DNA of 64,000 bases from Desulfocapsaceae bacterium (GTDB taxonomy: Bacteria; Desulfobacterota; Desulfobulbia; Desulfobulbales; Desulfocapsaceae), in contig JARLHL010000064.1 in NCBI GenBank assembly GCA_031292275.1, positions 1-64,000 on the forward strand. The letters run 5' to 3'. Each line of letters opens with the position of its first letter. Position 1 is the first letter of the stretch. Below the pieces are notes generated by a model that saw nothing but the letters and a program-made list of their open reading frames with translations, was not told where the DNA came from and did no database searches. The translations under genes were made by a program, and so were the position numbers. Shown piece after piece: positions 53,366 to 63,391 of the stretch.

Positions 53366-55477
53366 ATGAAAATGACTCTCGGCAAGAAACTGTACACCAG
53401 TTTCCTGGGGCTGGCGATACTCGTCCTGCTGTCAGGCGTTGTGGGCATGATAATCCTGTACAAGGTGACTGATTCCGCAGATATCGTCGGCAAGAACAAA
53501 GCCCCCGTCCAATACGTAGTGATGAACGCCGCCCTTGCCCTGGAGACGGTCCAGAAATATTCGATTGAGTACAACGGCGCCACCACCGGCCTCCAGGTCC
53601 TGGAGGGCAAGCTCATCGCCTCTCTCGATGAATTCGACATGTGGATCTCCATGCTGCGTTTCGGCACGGAATCCAAAGAGTTTAAGGACAGCACATTCGG
53701 CAGGATTTATGCCCGGAAGGGGACAGGAGTCGTCACCCCGAAAGGTTCCGAGAAGATCCAGCAGGTCACCCAGGGCATCATGCAGGAAAGCGCCAATCTC
53801 AGGGGCAACACCGCCGATCTGATCCGGGCCCATCAGGAATACGCATCGTATGCGGTGATCACCAAGGACAAGAAGATCTATTCCCTGCCCTCTTTTCTCG
53901 ATCTCACCCAGCGGCTCCAGTCGGAATGGGTCCAGCAGCTCAAGGACGCCGCTGCCATGGAGGCCGTTTTTGCCGGAGAGACCTCCCCCGGGGCAGGACT
54001 GATGGGCGAGTGGCTTGCCACCTACAGGGTGGAAAACAAGGATCTGATGAAGCTGGTCGAACAGCTCGCCGGCCAGACGGAAAAAATCAGGGCCCAGGCA
54101 ACCGAGATCAACAAGATGAGTTCGGCAGCGGACAAGACCATGGGTTTTAATCGCACGATCACCATCACATCCAGAATCGAGCGCTATTTCAGGGAACTGC
54201 ACAGTCTTAGCGAGACCCTCTACCAAAATCTGGAGACAACCGAACAGACCAAACAGCTGGCGATGGCGGCCTCCGAAAGCGTAATCAACAAGGAGTTGGA
54301 CGACCTGATAACCGGGGCAGACATGGAGATGAAGGAGGCCCTGCGTGTCTCCGACGCGGTGAAGACCAGAGGGACCACGACCCTGATCCTCCTGACCCTG
54401 GCCGCAGTCATCACTGCCGCAGTCCTGGGGACGCTGATCAGCCGATACCTGACCGGCCGGATCCGCTCTCTGGCCGATACCACCAGGGATATCGCCGGCG
54501 GCAATCTCCGAAAAAAAGTGCAGGTGACCTCCAGCGACGAACTGGGATCGCTGGCCTGCGATACAAACTCGATGATTGACAATCTTCGGGATATAATCGG
54601 CCGGATCCGCAATTTTTCGGGCAATCTGTCGGATTCCTCCACCGGCCTCGGAGGCGTCTCGCTCGACCTCCATAATAATGCCCAGGATCTGAACACCAAA
54701 TCCACAGAGGCCTCCCGGGCCACGGGAGAGATGTCTTCCTCTATCCTGGACATATCAGCAATTGCCAACGATTCCATGGAAAAAGTCCAGAGCGTGGCCA
54801 TGGCCACCGAGGAGATGAGCTCCACCATCAATGAGATTGCCCACAACGCCGAGCAGGCCAGGGCGGTGACGGCAAAGGCCGTTATCACTGTCGAAAACAC
54901 CACCCAAAAGATGACGGAATTGTCCTGCGCAGCCAAAGAGGTCGGAAAAGTTGCCGATGTCATAGTCAATATTGCCAACCAGACCAACCTTCTCTCTCTC
55001 AACGCCACCATAGAGGCGGCCAGGGCCGGGGACGCGGGAAAGGGATTTGCCGTAGTCGCCAACGAGGTCAAGGAACTGGCGAGCCAGACCAACCAGGCCA
55101 CGGAGGATATCAGGCAGAAGATCACCGCCATCCAGCAATCCAGCGACATGACCATCACCGCCATCAACGAGATATCCCAGGTCATCAACAACATCAATTC
55201 AATCGTTGTCGTTATTGCCGGGGCCGTTGAAGAGCAGGCAGTGACCACCGCCCAGATCACCCAGGATATCGGCTCGGTCTCGACAGGGATTGAGGATATG
55301 AACAGGCATGTCACCTCGGCCACGGAGATCATGGGGTCGGTCTCCGAGGATATCGGGGTGGTCAATGTAACCAGCAACCAGGTGCAAAACGGGAGCGCCC
55401 AGATCAAGCAAAGCGCCGCAGACCTGAAAAACCTGGCGGAGGAACTCCAGTCCCTGGTGGGAAAATTCAGTCTCTGA
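53366..55477 (+). CDS. Methyl-accepting chemotaxis protein, helical sensor domain
   Basis: 703 residues from the ATG at 53366, which has GTGAGGA upstream. A membrane helix ([19 protein letters not shown]) leads to a long helical periplasmic domain (about 35-320), a second helix ([19 protein letters not shown]), HAMP, and a signalling domain with the hairpin tip [20 protein letters not shown]. It lacks a C-terminal CheR-binding pentapeptide. It should control CheA through the Che system; no che genes are in the window. The free secreted Cache protein gene follows in the same direction. Confidence 0.92.
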   Translation: MKMTLGKKLYTSFLGLAILVLLSGVVGMIILYKVTDSADIVGKNKAPVQYVVMNAALALETVQKYSIEYNGATTGLQVLEGKLIASLDEFDMWISMLRFGTESKEFKDSTFGRIYARKGTGVVTPKGSEKIQQVTQGIMQESANLRGNTADLIRAHQEYASYAVITKDKKIYSLPSFLDLTQRLQSEWVQQLKDAAAMEAVFAGETSPGAGLMGEWLATYRVENKDLMKLVEQLAGQTEKIRAQATEINKMSSAADKTMGFNRTITITSRIERYFRELHSLSETLYQNLETTEQTKQLAMAASESVINKELDDLITGADMEMKEALRVSDAVKTRGTTTLILLTLAAVITAAVLGTLISRYLTGRIRSLADTTRDIAGGNLRKKVQVTSSDELGSLACDTNSMIDNLRDIIGRIRNFSGNLSDSSTGLGGVSLDLHNNAQDLNTKSTEASRATGEMSSSILDISAIANDSMEKVQSVAMATEEMSSTINEIAHNAEQARAVTAKAVITVENTTQKMTELSCAAKEVGKVADVIVNIANQTNLLSLNATIEAARAGDAGKGFAVVANEVKELASQTNQATEDIRQKITAIQQSSDMTITAINEISQVINNINSIVVVIAGAVEEQAVTTAQITQDIGSVSTGIEDMNRHVTSATEIMGSVSEDIGVVNVTSNQVQNGSAQIKQSAADLKNLAEELQSLVGKFSL

Positions 55478-55530
55478 CCGGCTCAGAGGCCCCGGGCGCC
55501 AGTCCTGATCCGGCATGACGGTCCGCAAGA

Positions 55531-55557
55531 CCTCCCGGGCAGATCGGGGGGCTTTAT
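55531..55557 (+). terminator. Weak terminator candidate after the chemotaxis receptor gene
   Basis: CCTCCCG and CGGGGGG form a 7-pair stem including one G-T pair, followed by CTTTATT. It is not a strong terminator. Confidence 0.4.
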
Positions 55558-55665
55558 TCCCACTCTGCAGACGTCCAGCGGTGCTGCCCGAACAATGTCC
55601 CGCATCCGGAGGGAAGGCCTGCACCACAAACCATAATCTCTCAACACCCGAACAGGAGAAGACCT

Positions 55666-56196
55666 ATGACCAGAAAAATCTACACAATCATCATCGCAGC
55701 TGTTATGTTATTCGCCTTTACGCCGCAAGGCTCCGCCGAGCAGCTGACGCCCGAACTCTGCAAACAGAAGGCGAAAGCCGCTGCTGCGCTGGTTAAGGCC
55801 GAAGGGGAGGCGGCCTTCGACAAGCTTAAAGATCCGAAGGGCGAATTCATATTCGGAGACGGCGAAGGATATGTGTGGGTTCATAATCTGGAGGGAAAGA
55901 TGGTCATGCATCCGATCAAGCCGTCCCTGAACGGTTCAAACCTTTTGGATATGCGGGACGTCAACGGTGTCTATCTCTTTGCCGCCATGAATGATCTGGT
56001 CCAGGATAAGGGCGAGGGCTGGGTCCCTTACGCCTGGCCGAAACCGGGCCAGAAGGAGAGCTCCCCCAAGGTCTCCTACGTCATTCTGGTCAAGCACGGC
56101 GACAAGAACTATGTTGTCGGCAGCGGCATGTACGATGTCACCGCCTCAGATATAGCCAAAAAATTTCCGGGAGATGCCATCTACCAGGACAAATAG
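55666..56196 (+). CDS. Secreted single Cache domain protein
   Basis: 176 residues. A signal peptide (MTRKIYTIIIAAVMLFAFTP, with cleavage near GSAEQ) is followed by one Cache domain (GDGEGYVWVHNLEGKMVMHP to YAWPKPGQKES, NYVVGSGMYDV). There is no membrane helix, HAMP or signalling domain. The sequence MVMHPIKP is shared with the two Cache repeats of the receptor gene at 58463-60616. It is likely a free periplasmic ligand binder, possibly passing ligand to a receptor. AGGAG precedes the ATG. A good terminator lies about 75 bases downstream. Confidence 0.85.
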   Translation: MTRKIYTIIIAAVMLFAFTPQGSAEQLTPELCKQKAKAAAALVKAEGEAAFDKLKDPKGEFIFGDGEGYVWVHNLEGKMVMHPIKPSLNGSNLLDMRDVNGVYLFAAMNDLVQDKGEGWVPYAWPKPGQKESSPKVSYVILVKHGDKNYVVGSGMYDVTASDIAKKFPGDAIYQDK

Positions 56197-56269
56197 GCCA
56201 CCCTCCTGAGACCGCCTGCCGCCTGCTGCCCCGCACCCGGGGCGCCGGTGGGCGACCAGTACAATCGGC

Positions 56270-56313
56270 AGCCCTTTTCCGACCCGCTGATGGTGTCTGA
56301 AAAGGGCTTTTCT
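56270..56313 (+). terminator. Rho-independent terminator of the Cache protein gene
   Basis: AGCCCTTTTC (56270-56279) pairs with GAAAAGGGCT (56299-56308), followed by a T-rich tail (TTTCTC). Confidence 0.75.
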
Positions 56314-56375
56314 CTGGCCGCTTCAGCAGCCGCCGCACTGCGTTCCGGCCCGTCTCTTCAGATCGAACAGTTCCT

Positions 56376-57908
56376 ATGCTTCTGATTTTTCCACCGGCAG
56401 CCAAACCCTGCGAACCTCCGGCGGGTATCGCCTCTCTTGCCGGCGCCCTGCGCGCCCACGGTTTGCCCTGCACCCTGTTCGACGCCAACCTGGAGGGCCT
56501 GCTCTATCTGCTCACGACTGCCGGGCCTGCACAAGACACCTGGGGCAGGAGGGCGCAGCGCAATATGGCGCGCAATCTCGCCAGCCTGCGTTCGCCCGCA
56601 CTGTACACCAACCCTGCCCGCTACCGGCGGGCTGTAGCGGATGTCAACCACCTGCTGGATCAGGCCGGCCGGCGGCGTGATCTCGATATCAGTCTGGCCA
56701 ACTACCAGGATCACCTTTCGCCCCTGAAGAGCCACGATCTGCTCCGGGCCGCGGCCCGACCGGAGGATAATATTTTCTTTCCCTGGTTTTCAGGCCGTCT
56801 GACCACGATCCTTGAAGACAGCAAACCCGCCTTCGTCGGCTTTTCGCTGAATTACCTCAGTCAGGCCATAACCGCCTTTGCGATGATGGGATGGCTGAAG
56901 GAGCAGCATCCCGGGCTGCCCATCATCCTGGGCGGTGGCCTGGTGACCTCCTGGATGAGCAATCCCGCCTGGAAGAATCCCTTTGCCGGCCTGGTGGATC
57001 ACCTCATCGCCGGCAGAGGCGAGGGCCCCCTGCTCAGGCTGCTGCAGCGGCAGGACCACGGCCATGGCCGCCCCGACTTCAGCGGCCTGCCGCGAGATGC
57101 CTATCTGGCTCCGGGCTTCATCCTCCCCTATCCGGCATCCTCCGGCTGTGCCTGGCGCAGGTGTTCCTTCTGCCCCGAGAATGCCGAAGAGACTCCCTAC
57201 CGCTCCGTTTCGACCGAGAAAACCATGGAAGATCTCCGTTTCCTGACCGCGGCCACCGCCCCCGTCCTGCTGCACTTTCTCGATAATGCCATGAGCCCGG
57301 CCCTGATGCAGGCCCTGATCAATGAAGGATTCGATATCCCGTGGTACAGCTTTGCCAGGGTCCATGCGGCCCTGACCGATACCGACTTTTGTCGGGGCCT
57401 GCGCCGGTCAGGCTGCAGGATGCTGAAGCTGGGAATCGAATCGGGCGACCAGTCTGTCCTGGACGCCATGGATAAGGGAATCGATCTGGACATGATGTCC
57501 AGGGCCCTGACGGCGCTGCAGGCGGCAGGAATCGCCACCTATGTCTATCTGCTCTTCGGCACGCCTGCGGAATCACTGCCCCAGGCCCGCAGGACGCTGT
57601 CCTTTGTGGCCCGGCACCATGAGGCCATCACCTTCCTGAACCTGGCGATCTTCAATATGCCGGTCTGCAGCAGGGAGGCAGCCGGCCTGGAGACCAGCGG
57701 CTTTTCTGAAGGCGACCTCTCTCTCTACACTGACTTCAGGCATCCTCTGGGCTGGGACCGGAAGGAGGTCCGCAGGTTTCTCGACCAGGAGTTCCGCCGC
57801 CATCCGCAGATCGCCCCGATCCTGCGAAATGATCCGCCCCTCTTCACCTCCAACCACGCCCCCTTCTTCTGCTATACGGCTCCGCAGGGAAAGGAGGCGC
57901 CGGATTAA
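56376..57908 (+). CDS. Radical SAM protein with N-terminal B12-binding-like domain
   Basis: 510 residues. The N-terminal part (about 1-225) resembles a cobalamin-binding region (SLAGALRAHGLPCTLFDANL, GLVDHLIAGRGEGPLLRLL). The radical SAM cluster cysteines are C258, C263 and C266 in SGCAWRRCSFCPE, a C-x4-C-x2-C spacing rather than C-x3-C-x2-C. GIESGDQSVLDAMDKGID follows near 350. It may act as a methyltransferase or on peptides; the substrate is unknown. The stop overlaps the convergent FKBP gene stop (shared TTAA). Confidence 0.88.
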   Translation: MLLIFPPAAKPCEPPAGIASLAGALRAHGLPCTLFDANLEGLLYLLTTAGPAQDTWGRRAQRNMARNLASLRSPALYTNPARYRRAVADVNHLLDQAGRRRDLDISLANYQDHLSPLKSHDLLRAAARPEDNIFFPWFSGRLTTILEDSKPAFVGFSLNYLSQAITAFAMMGWLKEQHPGLPIILGGGLVTSWMSNPAWKNPFAGLVDHLIAGRGEGPLLRLLQRQDHGHGRPDFSGLPRDAYLAPGFILPYPASSGCAWRRCSFCPENAEETPYRSVSTEKTMEDLRFLTAATAPVLLHFLDNAMSPALMQALINEGFDIPWYSFARVHAALTDTDFCRGLRRSGCRMLKLGIESGDQSVLDAMDKGIDLDMMSRALTALQAAGIATYVYLLFGTPAESLPQARRTLSFVARHHEAITFLNLAIFNMPVCSREAAGLETSGFSEGDLSLYTDFRHPLGWDRKEVRRFLDQEFRRHPQIAPILRNDPPLFTSNHAPFFCYTAPQGKEAPD

Positions 57909-58333
57909 CCGATGGCTACCAACTCTATCTGAAAGGTGAGATCCTTGCCGGCCAGGGGGGGGTTGGCATCCAGGCTCACGTGCGAGGGACCGATCTCGGT
58001 GACCACCACCTGCACCAGTTCTCCCCCCGGCCCTCCCATCTGCAGCCTCTGGCCGACCTGGGGGTCCAGGTCCGGCGGAATATGCTCCCGCGGGGCCTTG
58101 ATGATCAGGGCCTCATCGTATGCGCCGTAGGCCTTCTCGGCAGGGATGGTGACGGTTTTCGACTCGCCCACGCTCATGCCGAGGACGGCCTCTTCGAATC
58201 CTGCGATGACCTGCTCGCCGCCAATCTGAAAGCTCAGCGGATCATGCCCTGCCGAGGAATCAAACGTCGTGCCGTCGGCCAGTGTCCCTGTATAGTGTAT
58301 TTTGACTGTATCGCCCTTTTTTGCAGCTGCCAT
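57905..58333 (-). CDS. FKBP-type peptidyl-prolyl isomerase, SlyD-like
   Basis: 142 residues starting MAAAKKGDTVKIHYTGTLADG. The FKBP half (DGTTFDSSAG, GFEEAVLGMSVGE) contains an inserted IF domain (EKAYGAYDEALIIKAPREHI), as in SlyD. The C-terminal His-rich tail of E. coli SlyD is missing. It catalyses proline isomerisation and chaperones folding in the cytoplasm. AAAGGAG precedes the chosen ATG. Confidence 0.92.
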   Translation of the reverse strand: MAAAKKGDTVKIHYTGTLADGTTFDSSAGHDPLSFQIGGEQVIAGFEEAVLGMSVGESKTVTIPAEKAYGAYDEALIIKAPREHIPPDLDPQVGQRLQMGGPGGELVQVVVTEIGPSHVSLDANPPLAGKDLTFQIELVAIG

Positions 58334-58462
58334 TCCGTCTCCTTTATTATGAGTGGACGCCGATTCGCCCGGCGCCGCGATAAAAAAGAAAACACTATAG
58401 CATACTGTCCTTCCGATTGGTACCGGCAAAGAACCAGGCCGGCATCAATCGGAAGAGGGGGC

Positions 58463-60616
58463 TTATACCTTGAAGGTTCCGACCAGCTTGGTAAGGCCGG
58501 CGGAGAGTTCATGCAGACTTCCGGTGTTGGTATTGACCTTATTGGAATTTTCACTCATCTCCTGGGCCGCCCTGTTGACATCGGCAATATCCCCGGCAAT
58601 CTGAATGGAGACAGAGGAACTCTGCGACACATTCTCGTTGATCTCCTGGATGCCCTGGGAGATATGGGAGATGTTCTGGGAAATCTGGTCGACAGTCACA
58701 GCCTGCTCCTCGACGGCGGTGGCGATGGTATTGACGATGGAACTGTTCTGACTCACCACCTTGCTGATGCTGCCGATTTCAACGATGGTGTCCCTGGTGG
58801 TTTTCTGGATCTCTTCGATCAGGTCTCTGATCACATTCGTCGCAGCGGCGGTCTGCCGAGCCAGCTCCTTGATTTCACTGGCTACTACCGCGAATCCCTT
58901 CCCCGCATCACCGGCCCTTGCCGCCTCAATGGTCGCGTTCAGGGCCAACAGGTCAACCTGGTCCGAAATATCGGATATGGTTTCCAGGACCTTGGCGATC
59001 TCCTGGGCCGATTTCCCCAGGGCGTCCACCTGGGCGGAGGACCTGGCCGCCTCGCCCACAGCCTGATCGGTGATGACCCTGGCCTTCTCGGAGGTCTGGG
59101 CAATCTCCTTGATGGTCGCATTCATCTCCTCGACTGCGGCTGCCACCATGTCTACATTGGCAGTGGTCTCCCCCATGGAGGAGGCCACCGACGACATATT
59201 GGCAGACATCTCTTCAACGGCAGCCGAAACGGTATTCGCCCTGCCGGAGGTCTCCTCGGCCCCTTTGGACATTTCCCCGGCGATCCGGGACAGGGAGTCC
59301 ACCGAGGTGTTCAGCGCCTTGCCGTCATCGGCAATGTCCTTGATGATATTCTGCAATTTTTCGACGAAGACATTAAACCACTTGGCCAGATCTCCCAGTT
59401 CGTCTCCGGAGGAGACCTTCAGCCTGCGGGTCAGATCCCCTTCACCCTCGGCGATATCACGCAGCATCAGGCTGGCAGAACGGATCGGGGAGGATATCCT
59501 GTTGGCCAGAAAGGTCACAATACAGCCGACCACCGCAATCAGCACCGCGCTGCAGCCGGCGATCCACACCCCCTGCCGGGTAATGCTCGCCTGCATCCCC
59601 CGCTGCTGGGCCAGCAAGGCCTTATCGATGTCGTCGGCATAGATCCCGGTGCCGACAATCCAGTTCCACTGTTTGAACAGCCTGACATAGGAGATTTTCC
59701 TGACAGGATCTTTTTCGCCCGGCTTCGGCCACATATATTCTATATAGCCATCACCGTTTTCCTTGCCCAACCTGGCCATTTCAGCAAAGAATTTCTTACC
59801 CTGCGGATCCTGAAAATCGCTCATGTCCTTGCCGTCCAGCTCAGGCTTGATCGGATGCATGACAATCCTGGCTCCGGTATCGATGATGAAAAAATAGTCC
59901 TGATTGTCAGGACCGAAACGAAGACTGCCGATCTGCCGCTTGGCCTCGTCCATAAAACGCTCTTCCGCCGCCTGCATATACACACCGGTGCCAATTATCC
60001 AGTTCCAGGGTTTGAAGAGGCGGACATAGGAGAGCTTGGCCACCGGCTTTTCCTCGCCCGGCTTGGGCCACATATACTCCACAAACCCCTGCCCGTCCTT
60101 CTGGCAGACCTTGACCATCTCGACAAACAGTCTGGTGCCGTTGGGATCCCTGGCATCGGAAACGTTCTTGCCGTCCAGCTCCGGTTTTATGGGGTGCATC
60201 ACCATGACGGGCTGCATGTCATTGATCCACAGATAATTTCCGTCGGCATAGCGCATCTTCTCAACAATTGCGGCGGCCATTTTCTGCTTCTCGGCATCGG
60301 TCAGGTCTTTTTTTGCATAGACATCCTCAATGGATGAATAGGCCAGATCGACCACCGACTGCAGTTCCTGCTTATAGGCCTGGGCAACCTGGGCCGGGTC
60401 GTGGGCGGCCCGGTACTGGGTGGCCATGATCTCGAAGGTATTGCGGACCAGATCATTCAGCTTTTCGTTTTTATCGTTGACCATGATGGAATGGACCCGG
60501 TCAATGCTCTGTGATCCTTCATTTTGCAATGCCCTTATGCATATCCCCATACTGATCAGACCGAAGAGGAGAAAGAACGGCAGGGTTGTCAGCAGAATCT
60601 TACGCCTTATTGACAT
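58463..60616 (-). CDS. Methyl-accepting chemotaxis protein with double Cache domain
   Basis: 717 residues from the ATG at 60616 (GGAGG upstream). Between membrane helices near 10-30 and about 305-325 are two similar Cache repeats ([20 protein letters not shown] and [20 protein letters not shown], each followed by YMWPKPGE). HAMP and a signalling domain with [19 protein letters not shown] follow. The duplicated Cache repeats and the free Cache protein at 55666 look related. The ligand is unknown but organic acids are typical of this family. A strong sigma-70 promoter lies upstream (60728-60757). Confidence 0.94.
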   Translation of the reverse strand: MSIRRKILLTTLPFFLLFGLISMGICIRALQNEGSQSIDRVHSIMVNDKNEKLNDLVRNTFEIMATQYRAAHDPAQVAQAYKQELQSVVDLAYSSIEDVYAKKDLTDAEKQKMAAAIVEKMRYADGNYLWINDMQPVMVMHPIKPELDGKNVSDARDPNGTRLFVEMVKVCQKDGQGFVEYMWPKPGEEKPVAKLSYVRLFKPWNWIIGTGVYMQAAEERFMDEAKRQIGSLRFGPDNQDYFFIIDTGARIVMHPIKPELDGKDMSDFQDPQGKKFFAEMARLGKENGDGYIEYMWPKPGEKDPVRKISYVRLFKQWNWIVGTGIYADDIDKALLAQQRGMQASITRQGVWIAGCSAVLIAVVGCIVTFLANRISSPIRSASLMLRDIAEGEGDLTRRLKVSSGDELGDLAKWFNVFVEKLQNIIKDIADDGKALNTSVDSLSRIAGEMSKGAEETSGRANTVSAAVEEMSANMSSVASSMGETTANVDMVAAAVEEMNATIKEIAQTSEKARVITDQAVGEAARSSAQVDALGKSAQEIAKVLETISDISDQVDLLALNATIEAARAGDAGKGFAVVASEIKELARQTAAATNVIRDLIEEIQKTTRDTIVEIGSISKVVSQNSSIVNTIATAVEEQAVTVDQISQNISHISQGIQEINENVSQSSSVSIQIAGDIADVNRAAQEMSENSNKVNTNTGSLHELSAGLTKLVGTFKV

Positions 60617-60667
60617 ACAGTCCTCCAAAAAAGACAAAAAACAACCGTTTTCCCATCAGATACAGAA

Positions 60668-60689
60668 CAGATCGACAGATCGACAGATC
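60668..60689. repeat. Short tandem repeat in the receptor leader
   Basis: CAGATCGA occurs twice and a partial third time (CAGATC) in the 5' leader of the double-Cache receptor gene, between its promoter and its ribosome site. Confidence 0.6.
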
Positions 60690-60727
60690 CGCCTATACAA
60701 GCCCACTCTTGTTCAGAGATCACTAAA

Positions 60728-60757
60728 ATTATACGCTTCCGGAAAAATAAAAGTCAA
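60728..60757 (-). promoter_or_regulatory. Sigma-70 promoter of the double-Cache receptor gene
   Basis: On the minus strand: TTGACT, an 18-base spacer and a perfect TATAAT, about 110 bases before the ATG at 60616. Confidence 0.7.
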
Positions 60758-60944
60758 ACATCAAAACATCCGGCCCTGGTGAATACCCGTAGTAATTCTC
60801 CTTGAAAACGGCTATATCTGCACCCGTACCGCCATGGCCTGCAGAGATCGAGTCTCTCCCGGACGGCCAGGCGGTACGCTCCGGGGCCGATTGTTTTCGG
60901 CAGGCCGGGGAATACTCCTTCAAGGCAGTCTTAAAAATGATCCC

Positions 60945-62180
60945 ATGAAAACGGTACTCGTCGTCGGCGGCGGGCCGGCCGGTCTGATGGCGGCGGGCCA
61001 GGCGGCCATCAATGGAGCCCAGGTCATGCTGCTGGAGAAAATGCAGCGCCCGGGGCGAAAACTCTGCATCACCGGCAAGGGGCGCTGCAATCTGACAAAT
61101 ACAGCGGAACTTCCTGATTTCCTCATCCATTTCGGGAGGAACGGACAGTTTCTCCGGCAGGCCTTCGCCCGGTTCTTCACCAAAGAGCTCATGGACTTTC
61201 TCTCCGGGCTTGGCCTGGAACTGGTAACAGAGAGGGGAGGACGGGTCTTTCCCGCCAGCGGCAAGGCCCCGGACGTTCTCAAGGTCCTGCAGCACTGGAT
61301 CACCGCCTGCGGGGCAGTCATCAGGTGCAACTCGCCGGTGGAGGGCCTCATCATCAAGGCCGGCAGGATAGGCGGCGTACTCTGCTGCGGCCGGGAGATT
61401 GCAGGAGATGCGGTGATTGTCGCCACCGGCGGCGCCTCTTATCCGGCCACCGGCTCGACCGGCGCGGGATACCTGCTGGCCGAAAGCGCAGGCCATACCA
61501 TGGTCCCCGTCAGACCGGCCCTGGTACCGCTGGAGACGGCGACTGGCGGCACCTGCTCTATGGCGGGACTTGAACTGCGCAATATCGGGATCCGGCTGCT
61601 CATTGACGGCAAGAAAAGACAACAGGCCTTCGGGGAGATCGCCTTCACGGAAACCGGCCTGAGCGGGCCCCTCACCCTGACCTTCAGCGGTACTGTGGTC
61701 GACGCCCTGCGGGAGGGCAGGAAGGTGGCCTTCTCCATCGACCTGAAGCCGGCCCTGGACGAAGCCAAACTCGATGCCCGCCTCCTGCGCGATTTCACCG
61801 CCCGCACCAAGGAGCGTTTTGACAGCGTCCTGCGCGGCCTGCTGCCGCGTCAGTTGGTGCAGATCTGCCTGGATGCCACCGGCATCCCGCCCCAGCGCCC
61901 GGCCGGCGAGATCACAGCCCGGGAGCGCAGGGGTCTGCGCATCTGGATCAAGGACTTCCGGCTGGAGATCACCGGCCACAGGCCGCTGGCCGAGGCCATC
62001 GTCACCGCCGGCGGCGTGGACCTCGGGGAGATCGATCCGCGGACCATGGAATCCCGGCGGACCGCCGGGCTCTATCTCGCCGGAGAAATCCTCGACATCC
62101 AGGGCGACACCGGCGGCTACAATCTCCAGGCGGCATTCTCCACCGGCTGGCTGGCCGGCCGATCCGCCGCCGCCCCATAA
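60945..62180 (+). CDS. FAD-dependent oxidoreductase, HI0933/BaiN family
   Basis: 411 residues from the ATG at 60945 (MKTVLVVGGGPAGLMAAGQA). The N-terminal FAD motif is followed by the family signature GRKLCITGKGRCNLTN near 40, and the C-terminal signature is DTGGYNLQAAFSTG. Family members are flavoproteins of largely unknown reaction; BaiN is linked to bile acid reduction in gut clostridia, which does not apply here. The ribosome site is weak. A weak terminator follows. Confidence 0.88.
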   Translation: MKTVLVVGGGPAGLMAAGQAAINGAQVMLLEKMQRPGRKLCITGKGRCNLTNTAELPDFLIHFGRNGQFLRQAFARFFTKELMDFLSGLGLELVTERGGRVFPASGKAPDVLKVLQHWITACGAVIRCNSPVEGLIIKAGRIGGVLCCGREIAGDAVIVATGGASYPATGSTGAGYLLAESAGHTMVPVRPALVPLETATGGTCSMAGLELRNIGIRLLIDGKKRQQAFGEIAFTETGLSGPLTLTFSGTVVDALREGRKVAFSIDLKPALDEAKLDARLLRDFTARTKERFDSVLRGLLPRQLVQICLDATGIPPQRPAGEITARERRGLRIWIKDFRLEITGHRPLAEAIVTAGGVDLGEIDPRTMESRRTAGLYLAGEILDIQGDTGGYNLQAAFSTGWLAGRSAAAP

Positions 62181-62199
62181 GGGCCCGGGTAGACCGAGG

Positions 62200-62231
62200 A
62201 AGCAGACCTGACTGAATAGAGGGCTGCTTTT
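62200..62231 (+). terminator. Terminator candidate after the HI0933-type gene
   Basis: AAGCAG-A-CC and GG-G-CTGCTT pair with one mismatch, followed by T4. Confidence 0.45.
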
Positions 62232-62350
62232 CTGCCACCACGTCCCAGTTTCCCGTTGCATATTCCCGCCCCCGGCTATATCCTACCTGCATATCTTTCA
62301 CAATTTCCGGGGATTTATCGGCGCATAGCGACTTCACCGAATACACCACA

Positions 62351-62971
62351 ATGCTGAACTGGCTCACGACTCACAAGAGATGGCTCATTCCCACCGGCCT
62401 GGCCTCAATCCTGATTTTCATGTTCTTCTCGGTGACGCTGCATCTGCAGCATCGAAGGCAACAGGTACAGGAGGAGGCAATGGCGGTGAAGGTTGCAGCT
62501 GACATTGCCGAAAGGGCCGCCCAGAAAACACAGAAGACCGCAGACAGCCCCCCCGCCGATCTGCCGCCCGAAATGATCCCCGAGAAAGAGATTCCCCTTT
62601 ATGTACGCCAGCCCTCTCCCTCCGAGGTGACCGGCAGGATCGAGGGGACGGACAGCTATGGACGTAAAGCGGAGGAAGACAAGCTCAAAGACCTCCAGAT
62701 CGTCTGGCCCTTATACTTCTTCTCCATCATGAAACGCGACCAGGAGACGGCCAGAGTGATGCTGGACGCCTCGGAAAACGGATTCGGAGTCATTGTCGTC
62801 ACCGACATCAGCCTGAAGAAATACCCGGGCATACTCTCCTCCCGACCCGGCGACAGGATCTGGCTGGCCGGCAGGATCTCCGCGATCGACACCCAGGCTA
62901 CCGGCCAGATAGGCCTTGTCACCGATTACCTCGGTTTCGCCGACAACCATCCTTCTCATAACGAAAACTGA
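62351..62971 (+). CDS. Single-pass membrane protein of unknown function
   Basis: 206 residues. One N-terminal membrane helix (WLIPTGLASILIFMFFSVTL, about residues 11-30), then a charged helix (HRRQQVQEEAMAVKVAADIAE) and a soluble part ending in a compact beta-rich stretch (VIVVTDISLKKYPGILSSRP, GDRIWLAGRISAID). It should be anchored in the inner membrane. No family is recognised. It precedes arfB by 9 bases, so the two may be co-transcribed. Confidence 0.7.
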   Translation: MLNWLTTHKRWLIPTGLASILIFMFFSVTLHLQHRRQQVQEEAMAVKVAADIAERAAQKTQKTADSPPADLPPEMIPEKEIPLYVRQPSPSEVTGRIEGTDSYGRKAEEDKLKDLQIVWPLYFFSIMKRDQETARVMLDASENGFGVIVVTDISLKKYPGILSSRPGDRIWLAGRISAIDTQATGQIGLVTDYLGFADNHPSHNEN

Positions 62972-62980
62972 CAAACGCCC

Positions 62981-63391
62981 ATGCTACGGATCACAGGAAT
63001 CATAGCAGTGCCGCTGCACGAGATTGAAATCAGCCAGATTCGGGCCCAGGGGGCAGGAGGGCAGAACGTCAACAAGGTCGCAAGCGCTGTCCATCTCCGC
63101 TTCGATATCAGCAAATCCTCCCTGCCCCAGATCCTCAAAGGACGGCTTCTGGACATGCAGGATCAGCGACTGACCAAAGACGGCGCCATCGTGATCAAGG
63201 CCCAGCAATACCGGACCTTTGAGAGCAATAAGGAGGATGCGTTGGCACGGCTGGCCCAGATCATCCGCGGCGTCACCCTGATCCGCAAGAAGCGCAGGCC
63301 CACCCGGCCGTCGGCCACCTCACAGAAAAAAAGACTGGACCGGAAGACCCTGCACAGCCGGACGAAGATCCTGCGCAAGAAAGTCTGCTGA
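62981..63391 (+). CDS. arfB: Alternative ribosome-rescue factor ArfB (peptidyl-tRNA hydrolase)
   Basis: 136 residues with the catalytic GGQ (Gly26-Gln28 in RAQGAGGQNVNKVASAVHLR) and the basic C-terminal tail (KKRRPTRPSATSQKKRLDRK) that enters the mRNA channel. It releases ribosomes stalled without a stop codon. It lacks the long domains of RF1/RF2, which rules those out. It follows the membrane protein gene by 9 bases. Confidence 0.93.
   Translation: MLRITGIIAVPLHEIEISQIRAQGAGGQNVNKVASAVHLRFDISKSSLPQILKGRLLDMQDQRLTKDGAIVIKAQQYRTFESNKEDALARLAQIIRGVTLIRKKRRPTRPSATSQKKRLDRKTLHSRTKILRKKVC

Larger units (their letters stand above)
60617..60944. other. Divergent intergenic region
   Basis: 328 bases between the receptor gene and the flavoprotein gene. 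It contains the receptor promoter (60728-60757) and an 8-bp tandem repeat (60668-60689). No clear promoter is seen for the flavoprotein gene. Confidence 0.5.

Noticed and set aside
57980-60337. A 785-codon plus-strand frame opposite the double-Cache receptor and FKBP genes
   Set aside because: It spans two real genes and an intergenic region on the other strand, so it must be an open antisense frame caused by GC-rich codon use.
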